A stretch of 64,000 nt of DNA. Origin: Ananas comosus (lineage: Eukaryota > Streptophyta > Magnoliopsida > Poales > Bromeliaceae). This document shows positions 34,861-45,133 of this stretch, one piece after another; positions within the stretch are counted from its first letter, which is position 1; each line of letters opens with the position of its first letter. The notes under the pieces are model-generated. The model was not told where the DNA came from. It did no database searches and was given only the letters and a program-made list of their open reading frames with translations. The position numbers and the translations under genes were made by a program. The stretch spans positions 901,147-965,146 of the forward strand of contig NC_033630.1 of the NCBI RefSeq assembly GCF_001540865.1. The letters are read 5' to 3'.

Positions 34861-36240
34861 AATATAGTTTCTATCGGTGTTTAAAGCCCCCAATATACTG
34901 AGCAAATGCGGTGCTCACCAACATACCAATATACTTTTTATCGGTGTTTAAAGCCCCCAATTGGATTATCAAGCGAATCGAAGCATTGCGCTGTGATTTC
35001 TTCTGGAGCGGTCAAAGTAACTCTCCAGGCAAGGGATGCCTTGTTGCATGGAAGAACGTTTGTGTGAGCAAATCGGCAGGCGGACTAGGGGTTCTAGATG
35101 TAGCGGTCATGAATAGGGCACTCCTAGTCAAATGGTGGTGGAGGTTTCACACTGCACCTCATTTGCAGTGGACCAAGATAATACGGGCCCTTTATTACCG
35201 TAGAAGAAAGCCCCTGCGGGAGGGGTCAGGCTTCAGGCCTCTCTCAAATTGGTGGAAAGGGGTGTTAAAAACTAACGATGTTTTTAAATGGGAGACCAGT
35301 TTTATACTGGGTAATGGGAGATTCGTGGATTTTTGGACGGACAGATGGTGTGGGGATACCACACTCCAAGCGGCTTTCTCGGATGTATATGGGCGGCTGA
35401 ACAGTAAATCAACTCCGGTTGGGGATTGTTTTGGAAGCGATGGCTGGAATTGGAGTAGGATCTTCGGTGACGAGTCTCTTATCCCACCGGGCCTGAACAC
35501 CAACATTTCGGAACTCAAAGAGAGAGTTACCAGTTTTCATATAAGACACAGGATGGACAGGAAAGGATGGAGATGGAGCAGCAATGGTCTTTTCTCAGTC
35601 AAGTCGGCATATCAAATGATGAATGACAGGGGCACAAGGGACGAACGTGGCACTATGATCTGGAGGCTCCGTATGCCACTCAAGATCAAAGTGTTCTGTT
35701 AGCTTGTTCTTAAGAAGATGACACTTACAGCGAACAACCTAGCTAAGAAAGGATGGACTGGTGACAAGGGTTGTGTGTTGTGCAGGTTTAACGAGGAATC
35801 TGTGGATCACCTGTTCACCCAACGCATATTTACCAAGTATATTATGGTGATGGGACTGGAAGACGTTCAGGCAGGGGAGTTGGTTGAGACGTTCTCGACG
35901 TCTGGGATAGGTGGAAGGGAAGGTATGACGGACACAGCACAAGGAACGGACTGACTGACTTGGCTGCATGCTGGTGGACCATCTGGAAGGCCAGGAATAA
36001 TTTTATCTTTCGCGGAATACAGATAGATCCTATTTTAGCAGGGAGAAGGCTCAAGTAGCTGATTGACTTTTGGAAAAACATCCTTTGACCCCTTGATCCT
36101 TGGATTGACTTCGTTTTTTTTTCTTTTTTTTTTCTTTTTTTTCCGAGGCCCTGGTTGCCTCACAGCTGTAATCTAGTTCATACCTTCAATGAATAAAGCA
36201 GGTAGCGTGCTACCTTTTCTCAAAAAAAAAAAAAAAAAAA
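34861..36240 (+). mobile_element. 5'-truncated LINE with ORF2 C-terminal region
   Basis: AATCAGCTACAGCC is exactly duplicated at 34847-34860 and 36241-36254. The longest frame (34911-35702) encodes the end of the reverse transcriptase region (FKAPNWIIKRIEALRCDFFW) and the linker domain. TAG replaces the usual Trp after KIKVFC. The frame then continues with the zinc-finger-like GCVLCRFNEESVDHLF and, after a frameshift, WWTIWKARNNFIFRG. The 3' tail is AATGAATAAAGCAGGTAGCG, TGCTACC and poly(A). The 5' junction has a 34-base direct duplication (ATCGGTGTTTAAAGCCCCCA at about 34874 and 34938). Dead copy. Confidence 0.92.
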
Positions 36241-36242
36241 AA

Positions 36243-37849
36243 TCAGCTACAGCCGTTGGCACCGAACCCAATCCTTTGATCGGAGATATCATAAACGACG
36301 GTGAACTTCCTCTGCTGCGTGTTTCCGATGATGCTCACTTCGTCGGCCTTCGTGTTGCCAGCAAATGCTAAACAAGCCTGCGATGGGCTGCCATACATTA
36401 TCCCGTCGAACCCCAAATTGAGGCTCGCCCCGCTGTCGAACACCAGCTCCACCGCCGGCACCCACACCTCGTCGTGCCCGCTCACGTTGTAACACGTGTC
36501 CAGTATCGACAGCGCCGGCGCCGCCTTATAGTGCGTCATGTGCTGGCGGAACACCGCGCGCATCGCAGAGTAAGCAGCCTGCGGCAGTCTGGTGATCACC
36601 GTCCCGGAGTCCATCACCGTTCCGGCTCCTGACAACACCGTCTGGCTTATATCTAGTTTCTTGCCTCCGACTTTGATCCGCACGAGTTTTACGTAGTACG
36701 ATGATGAATCGCTTGCGTAGCTTACCATCCTGGTGTATCGCACGTTCGGCGGTACCGCACTGCCACTGCCAATCGACAGGTAGCCAGTCGAGCTTGAGAG
36801 TGACGGGAGGCAGTAGGAGAAGATTGCACCGTACTTTTGCGACGCCTGTGAAATCAGCGAGGACTTCTCACGGCCTAAGCCAATCAGACCGTCGGCCCGA
36901 CCGAAAAGTCCGCTGTTGCTGTCGCCGCAACCGAACGTAAAGTTTGGCAGCAAGTCGGAGGGACTCAGAGTCAGCGTGTCGCGGCCGAAGTTCCCCGTGG
37001 ACCTGGAGTTGTCGCTGTATTCAATATCGTAGCGGCATTCCGCATTGGCAGAGCAGCTGTGCGTGTCGAGTTGCGTGCACTCAGACGAGCCGCAGCCGAT
37101 GCTGCTGTATGTGGATGATTTGGCCGGTTCGAAGAGCGGGTCGTTTTGTAGGTAACAATCGTTGCACGGGTTGCACTGGAACCAGGAGACGTCGCTGCCG
37201 GTGTCAAAGACCACGGAGAAGTCCTGTTTAGGAGTTCCGATGCCCACATTCACGATGTAGTTGCCGGTACTAAGTAAGTTTCCGGTGTGGGCAGGGATCG
37301 ACACGTCCAGCAAGCCATCTTTGCCAGCGATATTGGATGCGGTAGAAAGACGATGGTGGAGCGAGTCGACTCGAGTTCGGTCTTTGTCAATGATTTGCTC
37401 GTGCGACGGTTTTTCCTCCGTTTGGAGCGGTGAGCACGGCCCGTACCGATGGATGACAGTCAGTAGCCTCGACAGATTTGAATCTGAGAAATCCAAAGGA
37501 ATTACATATTTTAACTGGGATAACAAATAGAAGGGAGCTGATATTAACAAATCAGCTTTTGTAGTTTTTTTTTCCTTATTATTTTAAAATTATACTCTTA
37601 TTCAGTGAAAAATAGTTCTACTATATAAAAACAAGAATTGAAAAATAATTAATTAAGATGACATATATATAGAAGAGCGTCGACATTTCTACCTTTAGAC
37701 AAGGAACAAACCGTGCTAGGTTGCAACGGTTGCATTTTAACCACATACTCAGCATCTAATTTTACACCAGATACAAATAAAGAGCAAGAAAGAGTAGAAA
37801 ATAAAAGAAGAACCCAACAATTGAAAAAACTATCCGAGAAAATAGCCAT
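36243..37849 (-). CDS. aspartic protease copy 3 (A1B, nepenthesin/CDR1 type), intact
   Basis: Secreted pepsin-fold protease. Exon 1 is 37849-37693 (157 bp): MAIFSDSFFNCWVLLLFSTL signal peptide, then QPLQPSTVCSLSK, donor G|GTAGAAATG. Exon 2 is 37483-36243 (1241 bp) after acceptor TTTCTCAG, continuing DSNLSRLLTVIHRYGPCSPL. Total 465 residues. Catalytic motifs FDTGSDVSW and MDSGTVITRL, Cys-rich insert QCNPCNDCYL. The intron is only 209 bases because it lacks the insertions seen in copies 1 and 2. A LINE abuts the stop codon, so the native 3' flank now lies left of 34847. By eye this is the most diverged copy. Confidence 0.93.
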
Positions 37850-37927
37850 GTTGAAAAAGGATCTTATTTATGAATAACACACTTGGGGCGCATGTGATAG
37901 CTAGGAGGCAGAAGGGGTCTGTCTATG

Positions 37928-37935
37928 TTTATATA
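37928..37935 (-). promoter_or_regulatory. TATA box of aspartic protease copy 3
   Basis: TATATAAA on the minus strand, 79 bases upstream of the ATG, the same spacing as in copies 1 and 2. Confidence 0.75.
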
Positions 37936-38047
37936 CGAAGGGTGATATCCTTTTGAGCACCAATTCGTACGTCGTAGACTTTGGAGTCGACTCTCTCGAT
38001 CGACAGAAAAGGATTTTTCAGTTCTAACACAAATATTTACAATATGG

Positions 38048-38145
38048 AAAGAAAAGCCATGTCAAAAAAGGAACTTTCGGATTTCACACTTGGCGTGTGG
38101 ATGCATATGATTGGAGGCTTCTGGAGTGCGTGCTTTATATACAGA
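38048..38145 (-). pseudogene. orphan fourth promoter and start codon of the protease array
   Basis: A second promoter-like copy upstream of copy 3: TATATAAA at 38134-38141, the leader words CTCCAATCATATGCATCC and GTTCCTTTTTTGACATGG, and an ATG at 38060 in the conserved GACATGGC context. Its frame closes within a few codons, so only the promoter and 5' leader of a lost or partly duplicated copy remain. Confidence 0.65.
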
Positions 38146-38184
38146 AACTAGAGAGTGATTCTTCGTACTTCATACGCTGCAGAC

Positions 38185-38350
38185 TTTTGTTGGAGCCTCT
38201 CACTAGGCCACTCTTGACCACACAAGACGTGTCTTAGGCAATTAATATTAGTGGTTTGCTACTTTTTGCAGGACTGACCATCTAGCTCGCGAATTCGTCT
38301 CTTGGGCAATTAATATTTGCGGTTTGCTACTTTTTAGTAGGCCTACCCAC
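38185..38350. repeat. duplicated upstream block, copy 3
   Basis: CCACTCTTGACCACACAAGA and GGCAATTAATATTAGTGGTT, with GGCAATTAATATTTGCGGTT repeated within it at a spacing of about 60 bases. Homologous to 22220-22790 and 33655-33800. Confidence 0.7.
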
Positions 38351-38518
38351 GACCCAGTTCATTTTCCATTTAAAATGAGCTTGATTGTCTTATTTTAATA
38401 AACAAGTTTTAGGTAAGTTAAATTTTTTAGTTCGAAATTTTAAGAAGCTGAGCTGATCACGAGGTGAATTTGCTTGTGTTCGGCTTTAAAATAACTCATA
38501 TATATATATATATATATA

Positions 38519-39059
38519 GAGTTGAGCTAGAATGCTATCGGTAGCAAACGGGCTCCGTTGTCACCCATTTGTTTTCGATGATGGAGTCTTCAAATCGACG
38601 ATCGGCACCGTTGAACATGTTCTATACCACTTGAAGTATCTAGAAATCAAATTTCAAATCTTTTTGACATCATTTGTTTAATGATCAAAGGGTTTCAAAA
38701 TTTGTAATTTTAGTGGTCGATATGAGACGTTTTCTCGTTTAACAGTGTAAAGATATCCAAATCAATTGAATTTTTGTTAGAAAATTCTTTAAACTATCTA
38801 AAACAAGATCTATACTTTTGACCTTGATTACAAAACTCCTATCATCATTTTTTTAAGAATATTCATTTTCAGCCGTTCATTTTTGTGTCCACTCGATGGA
38901 TAAGAGAACAATATCGAAAATGTATGAAATTTGATTTCTAAATACTTCAAATGGTATAGATCATGTTCAACGGTGCCGATCATCAATTTGGAAGCTCCAT
39001 CATCGAAAACAAATGGGTGGCAAAAGAGCCGATTTGCTATCGATAGTATTCTAGCTCAA

Positions 39060-39062
<3 letters not shown>
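38519..39062. mobile_element. MITE, GAGTTGAGCTAGAATGC family
   Basis: Complete inverted ends in (TA)n, closely matching 20381-20950 and 18192-18735. Confidence 0.85.
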
Positions 39063-39114
<52 letters not shown>

Positions 39115-39119
<5 letters not shown>

Positions 39120-39735
39120 GGGCTAGAATACTATTAATAGCATCAAGTCATTGATGCTATTAAATTTTCGGCCCTTGAACGAAGCGATGTACGGTTAGGA
39201 TGATAGTGGTTCTCTAGGTTGAGTGGATGGTTGGTTGAATAGTATAATCTAACGGGTGAAAATTGGAGTCTTTCGTATACCTAAGCCATTTTCGATCATA
39301 GAACCTTCAAATCGAAGGATCGGCTCCGTTAGACTTGATATGATATATTTGAAGTATTTAGAAAATAATTTTGCAGAATTTTTATATCATTTACCTAGTA
39401 ATCGAAATGATTCAATATCAATAATTTTTAATAGTTAATGTGTGCCGTTTGTAAATTTAATAGTATAAAAGTATTTAAATTAGATGAAATTTTGATAGAA
39501 AATTTTTTATACTATTTATAACAAGATCAATATCTCTGATGAAAATTTTAGTGCTACATCATAGCTGTTTGTGAGATTTTTATTTTTGACCGTTGATTTT
39601 GAGTACTTTCGATTACTATGTAAAATGATATCGAAAAATCGTAAAATTTATTTTCTAGAAATTTCAAGTACGCTAGATCAAAAATGGCTTAACAGTAGAG
39701 AGGCATTCGTGCTTCTAATAGCACACTAGTCCTAC
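39115..39735. mobile_element. composite of two MITEs
   Basis: Left part (TTGGGCTAGAATACTATTAA, GGCCCTTGAACG core) is a short-class MITE. At about 39260 it switches to the body of the 26370/33842 class (CATTTTCGATCATAGAACC). The right end GTGCTTCTAATAGCACACTA belongs to a third class. Confidence 0.55.
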
Positions 39736-39739
39736 CAGA

Positions 39740-40676
39740 ATGCACCGGTTATATTATTGATGTTGAATTTCTAACCAATCAGACTCTCCTCCTTGGTGGA
39801 TATACGCATTCCATCATGGTTATTAAAAAATTATTTTTATTGTATTTTTTCTCAAACAAAGAAATGTAGTCAACTGATTATTAATGATATAATGTAAGTG
39901 TGATATAATAGACTTCCTCGACATCACAGGGACATGCACAGATTCTTCTAACTCACTAGCAGGCTTCGGTAGTTGATTTGAAAGATAAAACGACTTTGCC
40001 ATAATACAATATTAAATATGATTAATTACAAAAGTAATGCAATTTCTTTTTTTTGGATGGAAAAAACATCTACTTCATTCCTTATATTGACAAATTAGAA
40101 GACAAAATCTGAGGCAACAAAACTTGGGAAGAAATAAAAACCAATTTCTTTTTTTTAAAAATGAAAGTTATGATGAGTCAACATAGCCAATCCGCAAAGA
40201 GATTACTGGCAATCTTTTTATTCATAATATTTATTTGACAAAAAAAAATAAAAATTTTAAAAATATTTTTTTATTCTTTTATAAATAAGTTGTTATCTTA
40301 TTTAGCGGGATGTATTTTAAACTAATCGATTATAATAATAATAAAAAAGGTCTTTTCTTTAGCCCTATAGATTAAATTAAATTTTTTTTTTTTTTTTGAT
40401 TAAACAGGGATCCACCCTCTAGATTAAATAAAATTAATATTTTTTTATTATTATTTTTAAAATTAATATTTAAAAAATAACAAAATATGTAAGAGATTCT
40501 AAACGAGGCTTAAGTTAGTTAGTTATTTTGCAAATATAAAATGAATATTTCAATTTACCACGTACCAGACAATACAGAAAATTCTTGATTTGACTCGGAA
40601 AATATTATTATTATTACATTATAATTCTCAGATTGCTTGTTTCGAACACTTTCTTAATTTGTTCAACGGGACAAAT
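39740..40676. other. no gene; two retroposon tails
   Basis: AT-rich. At 40384-40419 a T run plus GATTAAACAGGGATCCACCC sits between near-copies of TAGATTAAATAAA. At about 40058-40137 a minus-strand tail (TGAGGCAACAAAAC) lies between copies of CAATTTCTTTTTTTT. Both look like very short retroposon insertions. Confidence 0.6.
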
Positions 40677-43600
40677 TCAATTTGTCGAATGGTGAGAGTT
40701 TCCGGCGATGGAATAGGCTTCCTTAATCGCAGAGATTTGAGTGGCAACATCTAGCATCGTCATTCGGCCTCTTGGCGATTCCGCTGAGCACAGCAGGCCA
40801 ATTTCGGCCAACGGAACAATGCATCTTTGCATTCTCAGATTCGTCATTGCTGTCTAGACCTTCTTCCTCTTCCGAAATCACGGGATCCAAAACTTCGGCC
40901 AGCTTCTCCGGAAAAGCAGTTTCGACGTATTTGCGAAGGCTGGATCCATCTTGGAACAAGTCACTGGTCGGTTTCTTTCCGGTCAGAAGCTCCAGCAGAA
41001 GTATTCCGTAGCTGTAAACATCNGACAAAAAAAAAAAAAAAAAAAAAAAAAACAACAACTCTATAGTAAAAAAAAAAATTGCATGGAAATGCTCCACTCC
41101 TGGGTTCGAACCCTGCCTACCTTTTCGTTTTAGCCCCTCTGCTATCTTAATATTGCAAACCTCCAATAGTTAACAAATCTTGTGCATTTCTAAAGCAAAC
41201 ATGAAGTTTCATACGAGATGATGATGAAAAAAAAAAAGGAATATGATGAACTTTACCTGGAGCCACATATCCTATGGATCCTTTTAGCGCAATCAAGCTT
41301 GTTGAATTTGTAGTCGACGTTGTAGAATGAGACAGAGAGAGAAACCTCGCTAAGCCGAAGTCGCCGACACAAGCATTCATATCATTATCCAGAAGAATAT
41401 TGCTCGGCTTCAGATCGCAATGAACAATAGGAGAGACAGAGTGGTGATGCAGATATTTTAGAGCAAATGCCACGTCCGCAGCTATGTTTAGCCTTTGCTT
41501 CAGGTTCAACCTTCTAGTTTGAGGATGCCCGGAAACGTTCGGATGCAGCCAATTTTCCAAGTTTCCGTTAGGCATGTACTCGAAGATCAGAGCTCTGAAC
41601 TCGTTTCCAGCGAAATCAATGCTTGAGCAAGACGTAATAACTTTGAGGAGATTCCTGTGACGGATGTTTCTCAAAGCTGCGCATTCGGCGCTAAAACTCT
41701 TAACAGCCCCACTCAGAAGAATGTTGAAAACTTTCACTGCAACGACATTCCTCGTAAAATCGAATTTTGCTACATACACGGAACCGAAACTTCCAGAACC
41801 TACCAAATTGTCGGAAGAGAATCCGTTTGTCGCCTTCACAATATCGTTGTAGGATACCTTCTTATTCTTGTCCTCTAAGTATGATGTATCGGTACTTGTT
41901 TTGCCACTCTTCCTCAGTAGTCGCCAAAGAATTAATAAACACAATAGTGAGCACAGAGCGACAGAGGAGATTACAATTATCACCTTGATCATGTGGGGAC
42001 TTGGCCTTTTCTTGGAGACATGGTTAGGGCATGTCGGCAATCGCAGCATTGGCTCGCCACCGCAGAGCTTCGCATTTCCAACGACAGAAAATTTACTGAT
42101 ATTGCTAAATACGCCGTCCTTTGGCACCTCGCCTTCAAAATCATTGAACGACAAGTTTAGATACAACAAAGAATTGAAAGCCTCGAAAAACTCTGGGATC
42201 GGTCCGGACAATTTGTTTCGCGAGAGATCGAGCTCCTTAATGCCTTCCAAATTCTTGAAAGATTGAGGGATGTTTCCTTGAAAGAAGTTGCCATCCATGC
42301 TAAGGTAATCTAAAAGCTGGCAATCGCCAAGCGACGGAGGAATTTCGCCTGATAATTGGTTCTCAGAGAGGTCTAAGTGGACAAGGGTGACCAAGTTACT
42401 CACTTCCGCCGGTAGTGATCCGCTGAGAGAATTATGAGATAAATCAAGGTATTGAGAGAGAGAGGACAAGCTAACCAATTCTCGGGGTATTGCTCCGGAG
42501 AAGGAATTATAAGAAAGGTTCAACACGCCCAAATATCTGCAACTTCCTATACTTGCAGGAATGCTGCTACGAAGTTCATTTTCTTGTAAATAAAGCTCGT
42601 TCAGCTGAGTGAGATTGCCGAAAGTAGAAGGGATCGGGCCTGATAGTCTATTTCCGGACAAGTACAGTATATGCAAGTTCCGAAGGTTTCCAATGGCGGC
42701 TGGAATTTCTCCGGTGAAAAGGTTTTGATCCATGTATAACAATGTTAAGCCGACGAGGTTTCCTAGCTCGGCAGGAATGCTCCCTGATATGCGATTCTTC
42801 CCGATCAGTAGCCACTCGAGCGTGGGGGAAAGATTGCCTGCGAAACGCGGAAGCGTGCGTTCAAGTTTATTGCTCTGTAAAAATAATTTCTGCAGACGGC
42901 TGCAGTTGGTCAGGGAAGCCAGGAAGTTCCAATCATGAGCTTGGAGCTGGTTCCAACCAATATCTAGGTGCGTTAGGTTCTTTAGGGAGCCAAAATTGGA
43001 AGGGATTAGTCCGCTGAATGAGTTGTTTGCGAGCCGAATTGTTTGAAGTCCGGAAGCATTGGACAACGAATGCGGGATGGGCCCTTCAAACTTATTCGTT
43101 TGTAAGATCAAATTCTGAAGGTTAGGAAGAGTGAGGCCCATGTCAGGCGGCAGCATTCCGGAGAGGCTGTTGTCTCCGACTCCAAGGTAGGTGAGCAATG
43201 AGACATTATATAAGCGAAGCGGGATTTCTCCGGACAAGTTATTTAAGGACAAATCCAACTCTTGCAGGTTTGGTAAGCTGCCTAAACTGTCTGGAATGCT
43301 TCCTCGGAGGTTATTTTCAGCAAGGTAGAGAAAACAAAGGGATGAGTAATTCCCCAGTGAAGATGGTATGCCTCCTGACAGTTTGTTTGTCGACAAGCCC
43401 AAATATTCGAGGGGTGAAGGGAAAGACGACGGAGGTAAACCTCCTGTCAAACTATTTCTATAAAGATTAATGTAAACAAGGGATGAGCTATTGCCAAGCG
43501 GTAACGGTATGTTGCCTGATAGATTGTTTAACGAGAGATCGAGCAAAATAAGGTTTGAGCTTATACCTAATAAAGAAGGGATACTTCCAATAAGATTATT

Positions 43601-44470
43601 ATTTGATAAATTGAGATACGAAAGAGATGAACAACGACCTAGCGAAACTGGAATGACTCCTTCGAGCTCGTTGCTCGATAGGTCAAGATAAGTCAAGGAC
43701 CCACCACTACCTATAGTTGGGGGGATATTTCCTGTTAGAGTATTGTTGGAGAGATCGACGTAATTGATCGATGAGGATATGCTTCCTAGAAGAGGAGGGA
43801 TGCCGCCCGTGAGATTGTTATTGCTAAGAATGCAACAAAGTAAGGAAGGAAGAGAACAAAAACCTGCGGGGATTTCTCCGCTGAACATATTGTTACTTAA
43901 ACTTACAATTTCAAGGTTCAAGCAGTGGCTCAGATTAGAAGGAATGGGACCGTGGAGCTTGTTGTCCCTTAGACTGATGGTTTGCAGTAGAGAACAATGA
44001 GACAGTGTGGATGGGAGTTCGCCTTCGAGAGAATTCATGCTCAAGTTGAGGTACCAAAGTCGGGAGAGATGGCCAAGCTCTCGAGGAATGTGACCGTGAA
44101 GTTGGTTGTTCGGAAGGTGAATTCTGCGAAGAAAGGTAAGGTTGGCAATATAGGGTGAGATAGAGCCGATAATGCCGTAGGAATCAAGATCCAAAGAAGT
44201 GACACGATTCGGGTGTCGCATGCCGCAAGTGACACCGTGCCACTCGCAGCAATGGAGCGATTTGTTGCTCCACGAGGACAAGGCTCCTAAAGGATCCGAT
44301 AATTGCGATTTAACTGTCAGGAGGGCGAGACAGTCGGCGGTGCTGTATTGTGTGACGGCGCTAACGGCACCGACGACTGAACTACGAGAGTTTAAGGAGC
44401 TAAGGGTGGCGAGAAGAATTAGAGAGAATGACTGCAATAAACTAATTCGGAGAAGATACGGAAGAGCCAT
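40677..44470 (-). pseudogene. LRR receptor-like kinase 2 (Xa21/FLS2 type), gapped and frameshifted
   Basis: Exon 1 is 44470-41257 (3214 bp, 1071 codons): signal peptide ([20 protein letters not shown]), LRR cap (CCEWHGVTC), more than 20 LRRs, membrane segment ([19 protein letters not shown]), kinase with [21 protein letters not shown] (non-RD) and DFG. It ends after GSIGYVAP with donor GTAAAG, the same site and phase as the first kinase gene. Exon 2 (41022-40677) starts abruptly at DVYSYGILLLELLTGKKPTS next to the N at 41023, so its acceptor and first dozen or so codons are missing. Later, after ENAKMH, a small deletion shifts frame. The shifted frame resumes VPLAEIGLLCSAESPRGRMT and ends HHSTN at a TGA (40677-40679). 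The gap may be an assembly fault. The frameshift, if real, removes the kinase C-lobe end. Exon 1 itself is undamaged. Confidence 0.85.
41024..41140. repeat. poly(A)-rich segment with a tRNA-like B box in the intron
   Basis: About 30 A's right after the N, then ACAACAACTC, more A's and CTGGGTTCGAACCCTGCCTA, a good pol III B-box word. Either a SINE-like insertion or misjoined sequence. Confidence 0.5.
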
Positions 44471-44544
44471 GTTGTAACTTAAGTGGAAGGTGGTTAATGC
44501 TCGATTGATCGATGATTCTTATACTAGCTTCATATCAATCTGGT

Positions 44545-44554
44545 CTTTATATAG
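44545..44554 (-). promoter_or_regulatory. TATA box of LRR receptor kinase 2
   Basis: CTATATAAAG on the minus strand, 75-84 bases upstream of the ATG at 44470. Confidence 0.7.
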
Positions 44555-44958
44555 AAATCCAACGTACAATCTTGGCAAATAAATGTGTTGCATGAAATTA
44601 TTATAGATGTCGATCCCTCCTACGCTAGTCAAGTACCTATTCTCGCGGACTTAAGTGGAGGACTTGGTCATTTACTCAAGTCACAATTTTTATTCTCCTT
44701 ATCTTTTGGGTGGGGTTGCAGGGACAAATCCCATAACTACCACCACATAATGCATCTACACCTTTTGCTTTATACTTCAATTCTTTATTCAGAAAACTGT
44801 TTGTTAGGCACCAAATGTAATACTTTTCACAATAAAAAAGAGGAAAGAAAAAAGAAAAGAAAACTTAGCTTTCGACCTGCTTGAAGACTCGACCTGTTGA
44901 CGGGACTCCAGAGTGAACGCAATCTCGTTCAAACGACGACCAAAACTACTTTCGCTGG

Positions 44959-45124
44959 ACCGATTGTTCCTAACGTAAGTGATAAAGAATTTAGAGATTG
45001 ATATCCGAGGTTCCAAGTTCAAATCCTAGTTGATTCATATTTTCAGCTAAGTTTATTTCTAAATAAAATAAACGAAACAGATAGCATGCTACTTATCTAT
45101 CAAAAAAAAAAGAAAAAAAAAAAA
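44959..45124 (+). mobile_element. tRNA-derived SINE with 9-bp target-site duplication
   Basis: TTTCGCTGG is exactly duplicated at 44950-44958 and 45125-45133. Head ACCGATTGTTCCTAACG, B-box-like CCAAGTTCAAATCC, tail AAACGAAACAGATAGCATGC then TACTTATC and A's. Confidence 0.85.
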
Positions 45125-45133
45125 TTTCGCTGG

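Noticed and set aside
41090..41125. tRNA gene suggested by GGGTTCGAACCCTG
   Set aside because: Only a B-box-like word is present. No cloverleaf or A box could be built, so it was kept as a SINE-like or misjoined segment.
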